64,000 nucleotides of DNA from Mucilaginibacter sp. JRF (GTDB lineage: Bacteria; Bacteroidota; Bacteroidia; Sphingobacteriales; Sphingobacteriaceae), in contig NZ_JADFBY010000003.1 in the NCBI RefSeq assembly GCF_015223065.1, positions 496,001 to 560,000 of the forward strand, written 5' to 3'. Below the pieces are notes generated by a model, which saw only the letters and a list, made by a program, of their open reading frames with translations, was not told the DNA's origin and did no database searches. Within the stretch, counting starts at the first letter, position 1; every line of letters begins with the position of its first letter. Shown piece after piece: positions 57,038 through 64,000 of the stretch. The position numbers and the translations under genes were made by a program.

Positions 57038-58492
57038 ATGGCTAAAACCAAGATCGCTTACGTTTGCCAGAGCTGTGGCTACGAATCGCCTAAATGGCTG
57101 GGAAAATGCCCATCATGCGGGCAGTGGAATACTTTTGCCGAGGAGATACTCGAAAAAAACAACGCCTCGGTACCCGATTGGAAAGCCAACCCATCAACCA
57201 GTTTGCAACGTGCCAATAAGCCCGTACCGGTATCAGAGATAACCTTTAGCGAGGAGCATCGCCTGCTTACGCCCGATGCGGAGTTTAACCGAGTGCTGGG
57301 CGGCGGCATTGTTGCCGGATCGCTGGTATTGATAGGCGGTGAACCGGGCATAGGTAAATCAACCCTGATGTTGCAGCTGGCCTTGAACATGCCTAACCTT
57401 AAGGTGCTCTATGTATCGGGCGAGGAAAGCGACAGGCAGATAAAGATGCGGGCGGAAAGGTTGACCCCCCAACCCCCTGAAGGGGGAGCTCTTGATTTGG
57501 GGGCATCATCAAATATTCCCCCTTTAGGGGGCAAGGGGGCTTTTATATTGACCGAAACATCAACCCAAAACATATTTAAGCAGATAGAGCAACTGGAGCC
57601 TGAACTGGTAGTGATCGATTCGATACAGACCTTGCATTCGGCGCATATTGAATCAACCCCGGGCAGCGTATCGCAGGTGCGTGAGTGTACTGCGGAGTTG
57701 CTGCGTTTTGCCAAGGAAACTTCTACTCCGGTTTTCCTGATCGGCCATATAACGAAAGACGGTATGATAGCAGGCCCCAAAATACTGGAGCATATGGTTG
57801 ATACCGTTTTGCAGTTTGAGGGCGACAGGCACCATGTATACCGCATTTTACGGGCTGTTAAAAACCGTTTTGGTTCGGCATCCGAGTTGGGGATATATGA
57901 GATGCTGGGCGAAGGGCTACGTGAAGTTTCAAACCCATCCGAGATACTATTATCGCAACGAGATGAACCACTGAGCGGCGTAACCATATCGGCTACCTTA
58001 GAGGGTATGCGCCCAATGCTGATTGAAACACAGGCGCTGGTAAGTACATCACCCTACGGCACGCCACAGCGTACCGCTACGGGCTTTGATACCAAGCGCA
58101 TGAATATGCTGCTGGCTGTGCTCGAAAAGCGCTGTGGTTTCAGATTAGGGGCTAAGGACGTGTTTCTGAACATTACCGGTGGCATCCGTGTGGAAGATCC
58201 GGCTATTGACCTGGGTTTGGCCGCCGCTATCATATCATCGCATGAGGATATGCCTATCGCGACTAAGGTTTGTTTCGCGGGCGAGATCGGTCTGTCCGGC
58301 GAGATCCGTGCTGTTAACCGGGTGGAACAGCGCATTGCCGAGGCGCAAAAACTGGGCTTCGAGCAAATATTCATCTCAAAATATAACCTGCCCAAAGCGG
58401 GCGATAAAAAGCGTATCGACTTTTCACGCTACACTATTGATGTTAAAACGGTAGGCAATATCGAGGAAGTTTTCAGCCTTTTATTCGGATAA
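57038..58492 (+). CDS. radA: DNA repair protein RadA, carrying an in-frame palindromic insert
   Basis: 484 residues. A C4 zinc finger (C10, C13, C24, C27), Walker A GGEPGIGKST (near 101), VLYVSGEES, the RadA motif KNRFG (near 272) and a Lon-like C-terminal domain (about 300-480) are all present; RadA is a hexameric helicase that helps branch migration in recombination. Residues about 143-168 (TPQPPEGGALDLG then ASSNIPPLGGKGA) have no counterpart in RadA as I know it and are encoded by a GC-rich palindrome (57464-57540) in the loop after KMRAERL. Without them the length is 458, normal for the family. The frame is intact and the loop is likely surface-exposed, so function is probably kept. Confidence 0.95.
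   Translation: MAKTKIAYVCQSCGYESPKWLGKCPSCGQWNTFAEEILEKNNASVPDWKANPSTSLQRANKPVPVSEITFSEEHRLLTPDAEFNRVLGGGIVAGSLVLIGGEPGIGKSTLMLQLALNMPNLKVLYVSGEESDRQIKMRAERLTPQPPEGGALDLGASSNIPPLGGKGAFILTETSTQNIFKQIEQLEPELVVIDSIQTLHSAHIESTPGSVSQVRECTAELLRFAKETSTPVFLIGHITKDGMIAGPKILEHMVDTVLQFEGDRHHVYRILRAVKNRFGSASELGIYEMLGEGLREVSNPSEILLSQRDEPLSGVTISATLEGMRPMLIETQALVSTSPYGTPQRTATGFDTKRMNMLLAVLEKRCGFRLGAKDVFLNITGGIRVEDPAIDLGLAAAIISSHEDMPIATKVCFAGEIGLSGEIRAVNRVEQRIAEAQKLGFEQIFISKYNLPKAGDKKRIDFSRYTIDVKTVGNIEEVFSLLFG
57464..57540. mobile_element. GC-rich palindromic element inserted in radA, family D
   Basis: About 77-78 bp. It contains two hairpins, CCCCCTGAAGGGGG (57473-57486) and CCCCCTTTAGGGGG (57518-57531), and outer arms ACCCCCCAA (57464-57472) against CAAGGGGGC (57532-57540), so the whole is an imperfect palindrome. 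Build and ends resemble 46403-46440 between crtZ and pafA. It adds a multiple of three bases and no stop codon. Confidence 0.75.
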
Positions 58493-58553
58493 AATAGCGG
58501 CTGATTATAAGCTCGGCAAACAAAAAAGCGTTCATCAATATTAAATGCACATT

Positions 58554-58561
58554 TACTTTTA
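58554..58561 (+). promoter_or_regulatory. -7 box for the DUF4440-like gene
   Basis: TACTTTTA, one mismatch, ending 2 bases before the ATG at 58564, so transcription probably starts at or next to the ATG. Confidence 0.35.
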
Positions 58562-58563
58562 AT

Positions 58564-59040
58564 ATGAAACGCGTAATCACCACCGCCCTTAGCCTTATAT
58601 TATTTATTGGCAGCTATAGCTGTTTTGCCCAGGCATCAAAAAAACCGGCAAGCAAAACTTTGTACAGTACCATTATCGGGTTAGATAAGCAGGTTTTTGA
58701 TGCTTATAACAAGTGCGATCTGGATAAATTTGAAGGGTATTTTACTGCCGATGTAGAGTTTTTTCATGACCGCACAGGCTATACCTCATCCCGGCACGAT
58801 CTGATGAGATCAATGCGTACCCTTTGCGATAACGGCGGACTTGAACGTGTATTGGTAAGCGCAAAGGTTTATCAGCTGGAATTTTACGGCGCTTTAGAAA
58901 CAGGCGTAAACACGTTTTACAAAGTAATCAACGGCAAACGCAAGCTGGTGAATACCGCGCGCTTTATTCATGTTTGGAAACAGGATGATGACGGCTGGAA
59001 GATATCGCGCGTTATCAGTTACGATCATCAGGCTAAATAA
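58564..59040 (+). CDS. Secreted NTF2-like (DUF4440) protein
   Basis: 158 residues. Signal peptide about 1-21 (ending CFAQ). The mature part is a single NTF2-like domain: IIGLDKQVFDAYNKCDLDKFEGYFTADVEFFHDRTGY, then strands VLVSAKVYQLEFYGALETGVNTFYKV and the terminal ARFIHVWKQDDDGWKISRVISYDH, in pieces, matching DUF4440. Related domains include small enzymes and calcium/calmodulin kinase association domains; function unknown. It is followed 32 bp later by the DUF4920 gene on the same strand. Confidence 0.87.
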   Translation: MKRVITTALSLILFIGSYSCFAQASKKPASKTLYSTIIGLDKQVFDAYNKCDLDKFEGYFTADVEFFHDRTGYTSSRHDLMRSMRTLCDNGGLERVLVSAKVYQLEFYGALETGVNTFYKVINGKRKLVNTARFIHVWKQDDDGWKISRVISYDHQAK

Positions 59041-59072
59041 AACCATACCTGCCGGCTGTTGTTATTAAGGGC

Positions 59073-59531
59073 ATGAAAGCATGGCGTTTATTACTCCCGA
59101 TCATATTTTTTAGTATTACCTCGACAGCATTCGCTCAGCAAACAGCTTTGCCGCATGGCATGGTATTCGGTACTAAGGCTGATACGGCTAACTCTGTAGA
59201 AGCAACCAAACTGCGCGATCTGATGGGTAAAAAGAAGCGTATAACCACTGTAGTTAAAGGCACTGTTGAACGTGTTACCGACGAAAAGGGTGGCTGGTTT
59301 GTAATAAGCACAGGCAAGGGCGTACCCATCTATGCCCATTTCAGAGATTTTAATGTTACCCTGCCATCGCAAATTAAAGGGCGTGTGGTAATAATAAGCG
59401 GCGTAGCCAAGCGCGAGTTCACGGCCGATGATCACCAGCATTTTGCAGGCGATACCGTAAGCTACAGCACCACATCAAAAATGAGTGATGCTATCAACTT
59501 TGAGGTTAAGGGATTGATGGTGTATAAATAA
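59073..59531 (+). CDS. Secreted DUF4920-like protein
   Basis: 152 residues. Signal peptide about 1-21 (ending AFAQ). Mature part is beta-rich: KKKRITTVVKGTVERVTDEKGGWFVISTGKGVPIYAHFRDF and GRVVIISGVAKREFTADDHQHFAGDTVSY (in pieces), the pattern of DUF4920, an OB-fold-like domain. No catalytic residues known. Probably co-transcribed with the NTF2-like gene; both are exported. Strong terminator directly at the stop. Confidence 0.78.
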   Translation: MKAWRLLLPIIFFSITSTAFAQQTALPHGMVFGTKADTANSVEATKLRDLMGKKKRITTVVKGTVERVTDEKGGWFVISTGKGVPIYAHFRDFNVTLPSQIKGRVVIISGVAKREFTADDHQHFAGDTVSYSTTSKMSDAINFEVKGLMVYK

Positions 59532-59560
59532 AAAAAGACCGCCTAATAGCGGTCTTTTTT
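59531..59560. terminator. Bidirectional terminator
   Basis: AAAAAAGACCGC (59531-59542), loop CTAATA, GCGGTCTTTTTT (59549-59560). Perfect 12-bp stem with A and T runs on both sides, between convergent genes. Confidence 0.9.
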
Positions 59561-59577
59561 TATCGGGTCAGCTGATG

Positions 59578-60105
59578 TTACATATACTTGTAAGCTATAC
59601 CCTTTTTAATATCCTGATTGCCACCAAGGCCGCCATTAGCCACGTTGGTCGCTTTTTCAAAAGTTATCAATACAAATGGACAACCCAGCTCAGCAGCGGC
59701 TTGCTTTAATTTTTTCTCTGCTGATTTTTCGCTTGAGCTACCGGTATGGAAGTTGATGAAAGCTGTTTTACCTTTAATGTCGCCACCTTTACTAAGGCCT
59801 GCAATCTCGCTTTTGTCTTCCAATACAATCACCTTTTCCCAGTCGTTTTTGCCGGCCACAACAATTTTGTCAGTAAGCTTTTCGGTACGGCCGCTTTTGC
59901 CATAAACAATTTTTTCGATAGCGTATTTGCTTACAACCTGCTCGGCATCCTCATTAACATACTTAAAAATAACAGTGAATTCGGCAACGCGAATTACGTT
60001 GGCCTCAACAGTTTCGCCTGAATGTTTTACGATTTTGTCAGCTTGAGCGAAGCTGTAAAAAAATACACCAAATACTAATACTAAAGTTAGTAGAGCTTTT
60101 TTCAT
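59578..60105 (-). CDS. Secreted protein of unknown function
   Basis: 175 residues. Signal peptide about 1-21 (ending SFAQ). The mature N-terminal half (about 22-75) reads DKIVKHSGETVEANVIRVAEFTVIFKYVNED then VSKYAIEKIVYGKSG, a small beta-rich module seen in many exported Bacteroidota proteins. The C-terminal part (about 112-175) includes KKLKQAAAELGCPFVLIT, and ends GIAYKYM. No catalytic motif. Position between two convergent units gives no functional hint. Confidence 0.78.
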   Translation of the reverse strand: MKKALLTLVLVFGVFFYSFAQADKIVKHSGETVEANVIRVAEFTVIFKYVNEDAEQVVSKYAIEKIVYGKSGRTEKLTDKIVVAGKNDWEKVIVLEDKSEIAGLSKGGDIKGKTAFINFHTGSSSEKSAEKKLKQAAAELGCPFVLITFEKATNVANGGLGGNQDIKKGIAYKYM

Positions 60106-60228
60106 AAAATGATAAGTTTAGATTATTACTTCTTTTAAATTACTGTTTTAAATATAGGCAATTTTGTATTAAGTAATAGCGATGCTTTGATTAAGTATTT
60201 GATCAAGTTGTAATATAAATAAAAAAAA

Positions 60229-60267
60229 GTCCATGTTTTTGGGATGCTAACTCCCAAAACATGGACT
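60229..60267 (-). terminator. Terminator of the 60290-60967 gene
   Basis: Read on the minus strand: AGTCCATGTTTTGGGA (60267-60252) pairs with TCCCAAAAACATGGACT (60245-60229) with one bulge, followed by TTTTTTTT. Confidence 0.88.
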
Positions 60268-60289
60268 ATCTGTGATCTAAAATTAAAGA

Positions 60290-60967
60290 TCAGTTAAATG
60301 ACGCGTTTGATTTCAATACTGAAGCGTCCAGATCCAAATCGTGCTGAAACAGCTCGCGTATCTTTTGATTTACCTCTTTACGGTTAACGGTGGCGGCATC
60401 GCGGCGGCATTTGAGGTAATGCTCGCGGGCTATCTTTTCGGCCAGCTGGCCAACTGTTTTAACAGTTAGTTGCTTGCCCCGTTTTTTAGCCATAAATGAT
60501 CCGGCGGCAAAAGCGGCTAAGCCAACAACACCTGCTTGCCAGTTAAAGTAAAAAGCGGCTACAGATAGGATGAACAATACTATCAGGCCCCATATAACGC
60601 TTTGCTTTGGTTGCAAAACATTTAAGCGTAAGCCCATCTCATGCTCCATATCGGCCACAAGTTGCAGGCGTTCCTCCTCGGGGAAAACATCCTTAAGGCA
60701 CGTGTTGGTATTGATGGCGCACCTGTCAATAGTAGTTGAGGTGGTTATGGCGTTGCGCAGCATATAAAAGGCATGCTGTGTAGTGCAAACATCATTATGT
60801 TCAAGCTTTAGTTTGCTGTGAACCGTGTTGCACAAATCGCCAATGGTATGAATTTTTTGAAGATCATTCGGCGTAAACTGTACGCCGAACGATCTTTCTA
60901 TTTTCACTAAAACGTCTTCCAGATCCTCGCGATCCACGTTTTTGAGCATTAATAACTTATGATCCAT
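60290..60967 (-). CDS. Membrane protein with carrier-protein-like N-terminus, function unknown
   Basis: 225 residues. Residues ~13-55 (DREDLEDVLVKIERSFGVQFTPNDLQKIHTIGDLCNTVHSKL in pieces) look like helices II-IV of an acyl-carrier domain, yet no D-S-L phosphopantetheine site precedes them, so they are unlikely to carry a prosthetic group. Two membrane segments follow (about 122-142 and 145-160). The cytoplasmic C-terminal part (~165-225) repeats the pattern LTVKTVGQLAEKIA and ends with a helical tail. Cys61, Cys83 and Cys90 may be structural. Function unknown. It lies 42 bp after carB on the same strand. Confidence 0.75.
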   Translation of the reverse strand: MDHKLLMLKNVDREDLEDVLVKIERSFGVQFTPNDLQKIHTIGDLCNTVHSKLKLEHNDVCTTQHAFYMLRNAITTSTTIDRCAINTNTCLKDVFPEEERLQLVADMEHEMGLRLNVLQPKQSVIWGLIVLFILSVAAFYFNWQAGVVGLAAFAAGSFMAKKRGKQLTVKTVGQLAEKIAREHYLKCRRDAATVNRKEVNQKIRELFQHDLDLDASVLKSNASFN

Positions 60968-61008
60968 TAATTAAAGAACAAGTTCTACAATCAGAGAAAA
61001 TCAGCTTT

Positions 61009-63825
61009 TTATTTACTTAGGTACATTGATTTCTCTTTATACAAATGCCTGAAGTATGGGTCTTGCAGGTCAGGAATAAAGCGTATCGCCTCACCTGTCG
61101 ACTTCATTTCAGGGCCAAGCTCCTTAGCCACTTCAGGGAATTTATCGTACGAGAACACCGGCTCTTTGATAGCGTAGCCTTTTGGTTTACGTACAATGGT
61201 AAAGTCTTTAAGCTTGTTAACACCCATCATTACCTTGGCTGCTATGTTGATGTAAGGTACATCATAAGCCTTGGCTATGAATGGTACGGTACGTGATGCG
61301 CGCGGGTTAGCCTCTATCACATATACTTTTTCATCCTTAATGGCAAACTGTATGTTAAGTAAGCCACGCACGTTAAGCGCTTTGGCCAGCTTTTCGGTAT
61401 AGTCTTCCATTTGTTTGATTACATTGTCTGACAGATCAAACGGAGGCAATACCGCGTATGAGTCGCCTGAGTGGATACCGGCAGGCTCAATGTGCTCCAT
61501 CAAACCAATAATGTGTACATCCTCACCATCGCTTATAGAGTCTGACTCGGCCTCAGCGGCACGGTCAAGGAAATGGTCGATCAGTACACGGTTACCCGGC
61601 AGGTTCTTCAGTAAACTTACTACCGCTTTTTCCAGGTCTTCATCGTTTATCACAATGCTCATGCCCTGGCCGCCTAATACGTAGCTTGGGCGTACCAGTA
61701 CAGGATAACCTACATGGTGGGCTACTTCAAGCGCTTCTTCAGCACTTTCGGCAACACCATATTTTGGATACGGGATTTCAAGATCTTTCAGCATGTCAGA
61801 GAAACGGCCGCGATCCTCAGCGATATCCATATTATCAAATGAAGTACCGATGATGCGGATGCCGTGCTCATGCAGCTTCTCAGCCATTTTAAGGGCTGTT
61901 TGGCCGCCCAGTTGAACCACTACACCGTAAGGTTGCTCCAGGTCGATGATCTCGCGTACGTGCTCCCAGAATACAGGCTCAAAGTACAGCTTATCGGCCA
62001 TGTTAAAGTCGGTTGATACGGTTTCAGGGTTACAGTTAACCATGATAGCCTCAAAACCGGATTCTTTGGCTGCAAGCAGACCATGCACACAGCTATAATC
62101 AAACTCAATACCCTGGCCAATACGGTTAGGGCCTGAGCCTAATACTATTATTTTTTTCCTGTCGCTTACTATTGATTCGTTTTCGCCCTCGTAGGTTGAG
62201 TAATAGTAAGGTGTTTTTGCAGGGAACTCGGCAGCACAGGTATCAACCATTTTGTATACGCGGCGTATACCCAGTTGCTTGCGGCGCTGGTACACATCTT
62301 CTTCAGTTGTGTTGGTAAGCACGTAAGCAATTTGCGCGTCAGAAAAACCTTTTTGTTTCAGGGTGAACAGGAAGTCTTCAGGAATATTATTCAGTGAATA
62401 ACGGCGAAGCTCATTCTCCATGCTCACCACCTCTTGTATCTGGTTCAGGAACCAGCGGTCGATCTTGGTAGCTTTACGTACCGATTCGATAGGCACGCCA
62501 AGGCTCAAGGCATCGTATATATGGAACAGCCTGTCCCAGCTTGGGTGCTCAAGGCTGTGCATAATTTCTTCAAGGTTGCGGCTCTGGCGACCATCAGCAC
62601 CTAAACCGGCACGACCAATCTCCAAGCTCTGACAAGCCTTTTGCAGCGCCTCGATAAAGGTACGGCCAATGCCCATTACCTCACCTACCGATTTCATTTG
62701 CAGACCTAACTCGCGGTTAGCGCCCTTAAATTTATCAAAGTTCCAGCGAGGTATCTTCACGATCACGTAATCCAGCGTTGGCTCAAAGTAGGCCGAAGTG
62801 GTTTTGGTGATCTGATTTTCTATTTCATCCAGGTTATAGCCAATTGCCAGTTTAGCGGCAATTTTAGCGATAGGGTAACCGGTAGCTTTTGATGCCAGGG
62901 CCGATGAACGTGATACACGCGGGTTGATCTCGATGGCGATGATCTCCTCATTGGCCGGGTTAACCGAGAATTGTACGTTACAGCCGCCGGCAAAGTTACC
63001 AATGGCGCGCATCATCTTGATGGCCTGGTTACGCATTTCCTGGTAGCAACGGTCGCTCAGCGTCATGGCAGGGGCCACGGTTATTGAGTCGCCGGTGTGG
63101 ATGCCCATCGGGTCAAAGTTCTCGATAGAACAGATGATGATCACGTTGTCGCGGCTATCGCGCAGCAGCTCCAGCTCATATTCTTTCCAGCCTAAAACCG
63201 CTTGCTCAACCAGTACCTCGTGGGTTGGTGATGCTTGCAGGCCACGGCTAAGGGCGGCGTCAAATTCTTCCTTTTTATGTACAAAGCCTGCGCCTTTACC
63301 ACCCAGCGTATAGCTTGGGCGAATTACCAGCGGGAAACCAATTTCCTGCGCGGCTTCTTTACCTTCTAAAAATGAGTTGGCAATTTTTGAGGTAGCAACA
63401 CCTACGCCAATATCAACCATCAGCTGGCGGAAGGCTTCGCGGTTTTCGGTTTTTTCGATAGCGGCAATATCAACACCAATTATCTTAACACCGTATTTTT
63501 CCCAGATGCCCTGCTCGTCGGCATTTATACAAAGGTTTAGCGCGGTTTGGCCACCCATGGTAGGCAGTACGGCGTCAATTTGCTGCTCCTGTAAAATTTG
63601 TTCGATGCTTTCGCAGGTTAGCGGCAGCAGGTACACATTATCAGCAATAACCTTATCCGTCATGATAGTGGCGGGGTTGCTGTTAATGATAGTTACCGAA
63701 ATGCCTTCCTCTTTTAAAGAAAGTGCAGCTTGTGAGCCTGAGTAATCAAACTCGCAGGCCTGGCCTATAATGATAGGGCCTGAACCAATAATTAATACCG
63801 ATTTGATGGAAGTATTTTTGGGCAT
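61009..63825 (-). CDS. carB: Carbamoyl-phosphate synthase large subunit, without MGS regulatory domain
   Basis: 938 residues against about 1073 in E. coli. Both ATP-grasp halves are complete: carboxyphosphate half (SVLIIGSGPIIIGQACEFDYSGSQ; PLVIRPSYTLGGKGAGFV; EINPRVSRSSALASKATGYPIAKIAAKLA in pieces) and carbamoyl-phosphate half (IVLGSGPNRIGQGIEFDYSCVH; PVLVRPSYVLGGQGM; EANPRASRTVPFIAKAYDVP). The protein ends soon after (DLQDPYFRHLYKEKSMYLSK in part), so the C-terminal ~135-residue MGS domain that binds UMP, IMP and ornithine in E. coli is missing. It makes carbamoyl phosphate with CarA for pyrimidines and arginine; carA is not in the window. The leader has two mutually exclusive hairpins. 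Confidence 0.96.
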   Translation of the reverse strand: MPKNTSIKSVLIIGSGPIIIGQACEFDYSGSQAALSLKEEGISVTIINSNPATIMTDKVIADNVYLLPLTCESIEQILQEQQIDAVLPTMGGQTALNLCINADEQGIWEKYGVKIIGVDIAAIEKTENREAFRQLMVDIGVGVATSKIANSFLEGKEAAQEIGFPLVIRPSYTLGGKGAGFVHKKEEFDAALSRGLQASPTHEVLVEQAVLGWKEYELELLRDSRDNVIIICSIENFDPMGIHTGDSITVAPAMTLSDRCYQEMRNQAIKMMRAIGNFAGGCNVQFSVNPANEEIIAIEINPRVSRSSALASKATGYPIAKIAAKLAIGYNLDEIENQITKTTSAYFEPTLDYVIVKIPRWNFDKFKGANRELGLQMKSVGEVMGIGRTFIEALQKACQSLEIGRAGLGADGRQSRNLEEIMHSLEHPSWDRLFHIYDALSLGVPIESVRKATKIDRWFLNQIQEVVSMENELRRYSLNNIPEDFLFTLKQKGFSDAQIAYVLTNTTEEDVYQRRKQLGIRRVYKMVDTCAAEFPAKTPYYYSTYEGENESIVSDRKKIIVLGSGPNRIGQGIEFDYSCVHGLLAAKESGFEAIMVNCNPETVSTDFNMADKLYFEPVFWEHVREIIDLEQPYGVVVQLGGQTALKMAEKLHEHGIRIIGTSFDNMDIAEDRGRFSDMLKDLEIPYPKYGVAESAEEALEVAHHVGYPVLVRPSYVLGGQGMSIVINDEDLEKAVVSLLKNLPGNRVLIDHFLDRAAEAESDSISDGEDVHIIGLMEHIEPAGIHSGDSYAVLPPFDLSDNVIKQMEDYTEKLAKALNVRGLLNIQFAIKDEKVYVIEANPRASRTVPFIAKAYDVPYINIAAKVMMGVNKLKDFTIVRKPKGYAIKEPVFSYDKFPEVAKELGPEMKSTGEAIRFIPDLQDPYFRHLYKEKSMYLSK

Positions 63826-63900
63826 AGGGCTTTTTTAATTCAAAAAGTTAAAGTTATAGCCTTCATCCATTTAGACTGGACTTACGGACTGTTTCCTATG

Positions 63901-63936
63901 CGCTGAAAGCGAGGATAAAACCGACTTCAGCGTCGG
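63901..63936 (-). promoter_or_regulatory. Alternative hairpins in the carB leader
   Basis: Two small stems, CGCT/AGCG (63901-63904, 63908-63911) and CCGAC/GTCGG (63921-63925, 63932-63936), compete with a longer-range pairing of CGCTGAA (63901-63907) and TTCAGCG (63926-63932). The latter shares bases with both. The order and the TTTTA after the promoter-proximal stem (minus strand) look like an attenuator. Confidence 0.4.
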
Positions 63937-63940
63937 GGTG

Positions 63941-63948
63941 CAAAGATA
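63941..63948 (-). promoter_or_regulatory. -7 box for carB
   Basis: Minus strand reads TATCTTTG, exact. The leader would be about 110 bases, the longest predicted in this window. Confidence 0.5.
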
Positions 63949-64000
63949 GAACTTATTGCATTAAATTGCGGGGATTTTTGTAAAATTTTAATGGTCTTTA

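Noticed and set aside
1..64000. tRNA, rRNA and tmRNA genes
   Set aside because: No cloverleaf with a TTC-type loop or rRNA segment was noticed on either strand in intergenic stretches. A covariance-model scan would be decisive.
1..64000. CRISPR arrays, insertion sequences, prophage or plasmid features
   Set aside because: No regularly spaced repeats, transposases, integrases or phage proteins were found; the repeats present are short palindromes.

Overview
The window reads as a chromosomal segment of a Bacteroidota bacterium, most likely Sphingobacteriaceae and close to Mucilaginibacter or Pedobacter. Support: promoters with the Bacteroidota -7 box TAnnTTTG, many start codons only a few bases behind that box, Bacteroidota-type proteins (PafA-type alkaline phosphatase, FKBP lipoproteins, S9 dipeptidyl peptidase, a 938-residue CarB without its regulatory domain) and carotenoid genes. 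I see no phage, plasmid, insertion sequence, CRISPR array, rRNA or tRNA.

Layout. 1-4.6 kb: end of a phytoene desaturase, rRNA methyltransferase RlmI, purD and an S23-like four-helix-bundle protein. 4.8-13.6 kb: secA, a SPOR protein, an M20 amidohydrolase, two secreted unknowns, rplS with a hairpin leader, an AraC-type regulator and a DUF885 lipoprotein. 13.7-18.7 kb: SDR oxidoreductase; a membrane protein/winged-helix regulator/CreD cluster sharing a 27-bp duplicated control site; a ferritin-like diiron protein and two tandem paralogous membrane proteins. 18.7-26.2 kb: RlmD, a phosphoribosyltransferase, a likely small RNA with a sigma54-like promoter, thioredoxin, a large Q/R/E-repeat secreted protein, a 2OG-Fe(II) oxygenase, LysE exporter and YceI. 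26.2-30.2 kb: histidine kinase, PhoU-like DUF47 and Pit phosphate transporter, then DUF4197. 30.2-39.7 kb: a serine hydrolase fused to a GH3 remnant, mutL, two rhomboid proteases, an EEP-family hydrolase, cysS and a double NTF2-like protein. 39.8-46 kb: surA-like chaperone plus MoxR, HAM1/RdgB, MarR, two FKBP lipoproteins and carotene hydroxylase. 46-52.2 kb: a cluster of palindromes, PafA, a serine hydrolase and DPP IV. 52.2-59.6 kb: ssb, mutY, HU, TPR protein, a 29-residue bS22-like ribosomal protein, RNase G, radA, NTF2-like and DUF4920 proteins. 59.6-64 kb: two unknowns and carB.

Genes that plausibly work together: the phosphate group (26.2-29.0 kb, with PafA at 46.5 kb as a phosphate scavenger), envelope biogenesis (SecA, SurA-like, FKBPs, CreD, rhomboids), DNA maintenance (mutL, mutY, ssb, HU, radA) and the separated carotenoid genes at both sides of the window.

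The most interesting signals are non-genic: a GC-rich palindromic element inserted in frame into radA and related to an intergenic palindrome at 46.4 kb; several families of GTCAT-ended palindromes; the 27-bp duplicated promoter/operator of the CreD cluster; an orphan sigma54-like promoter feeding a short terminated transcript; a 21-bp-phased direct repeat upstream of the SDR gene; a hairpin leader on rplS; and a consistent leaderless-transcript pattern. All functional assignments are from reading the sequence alone, without database searches.
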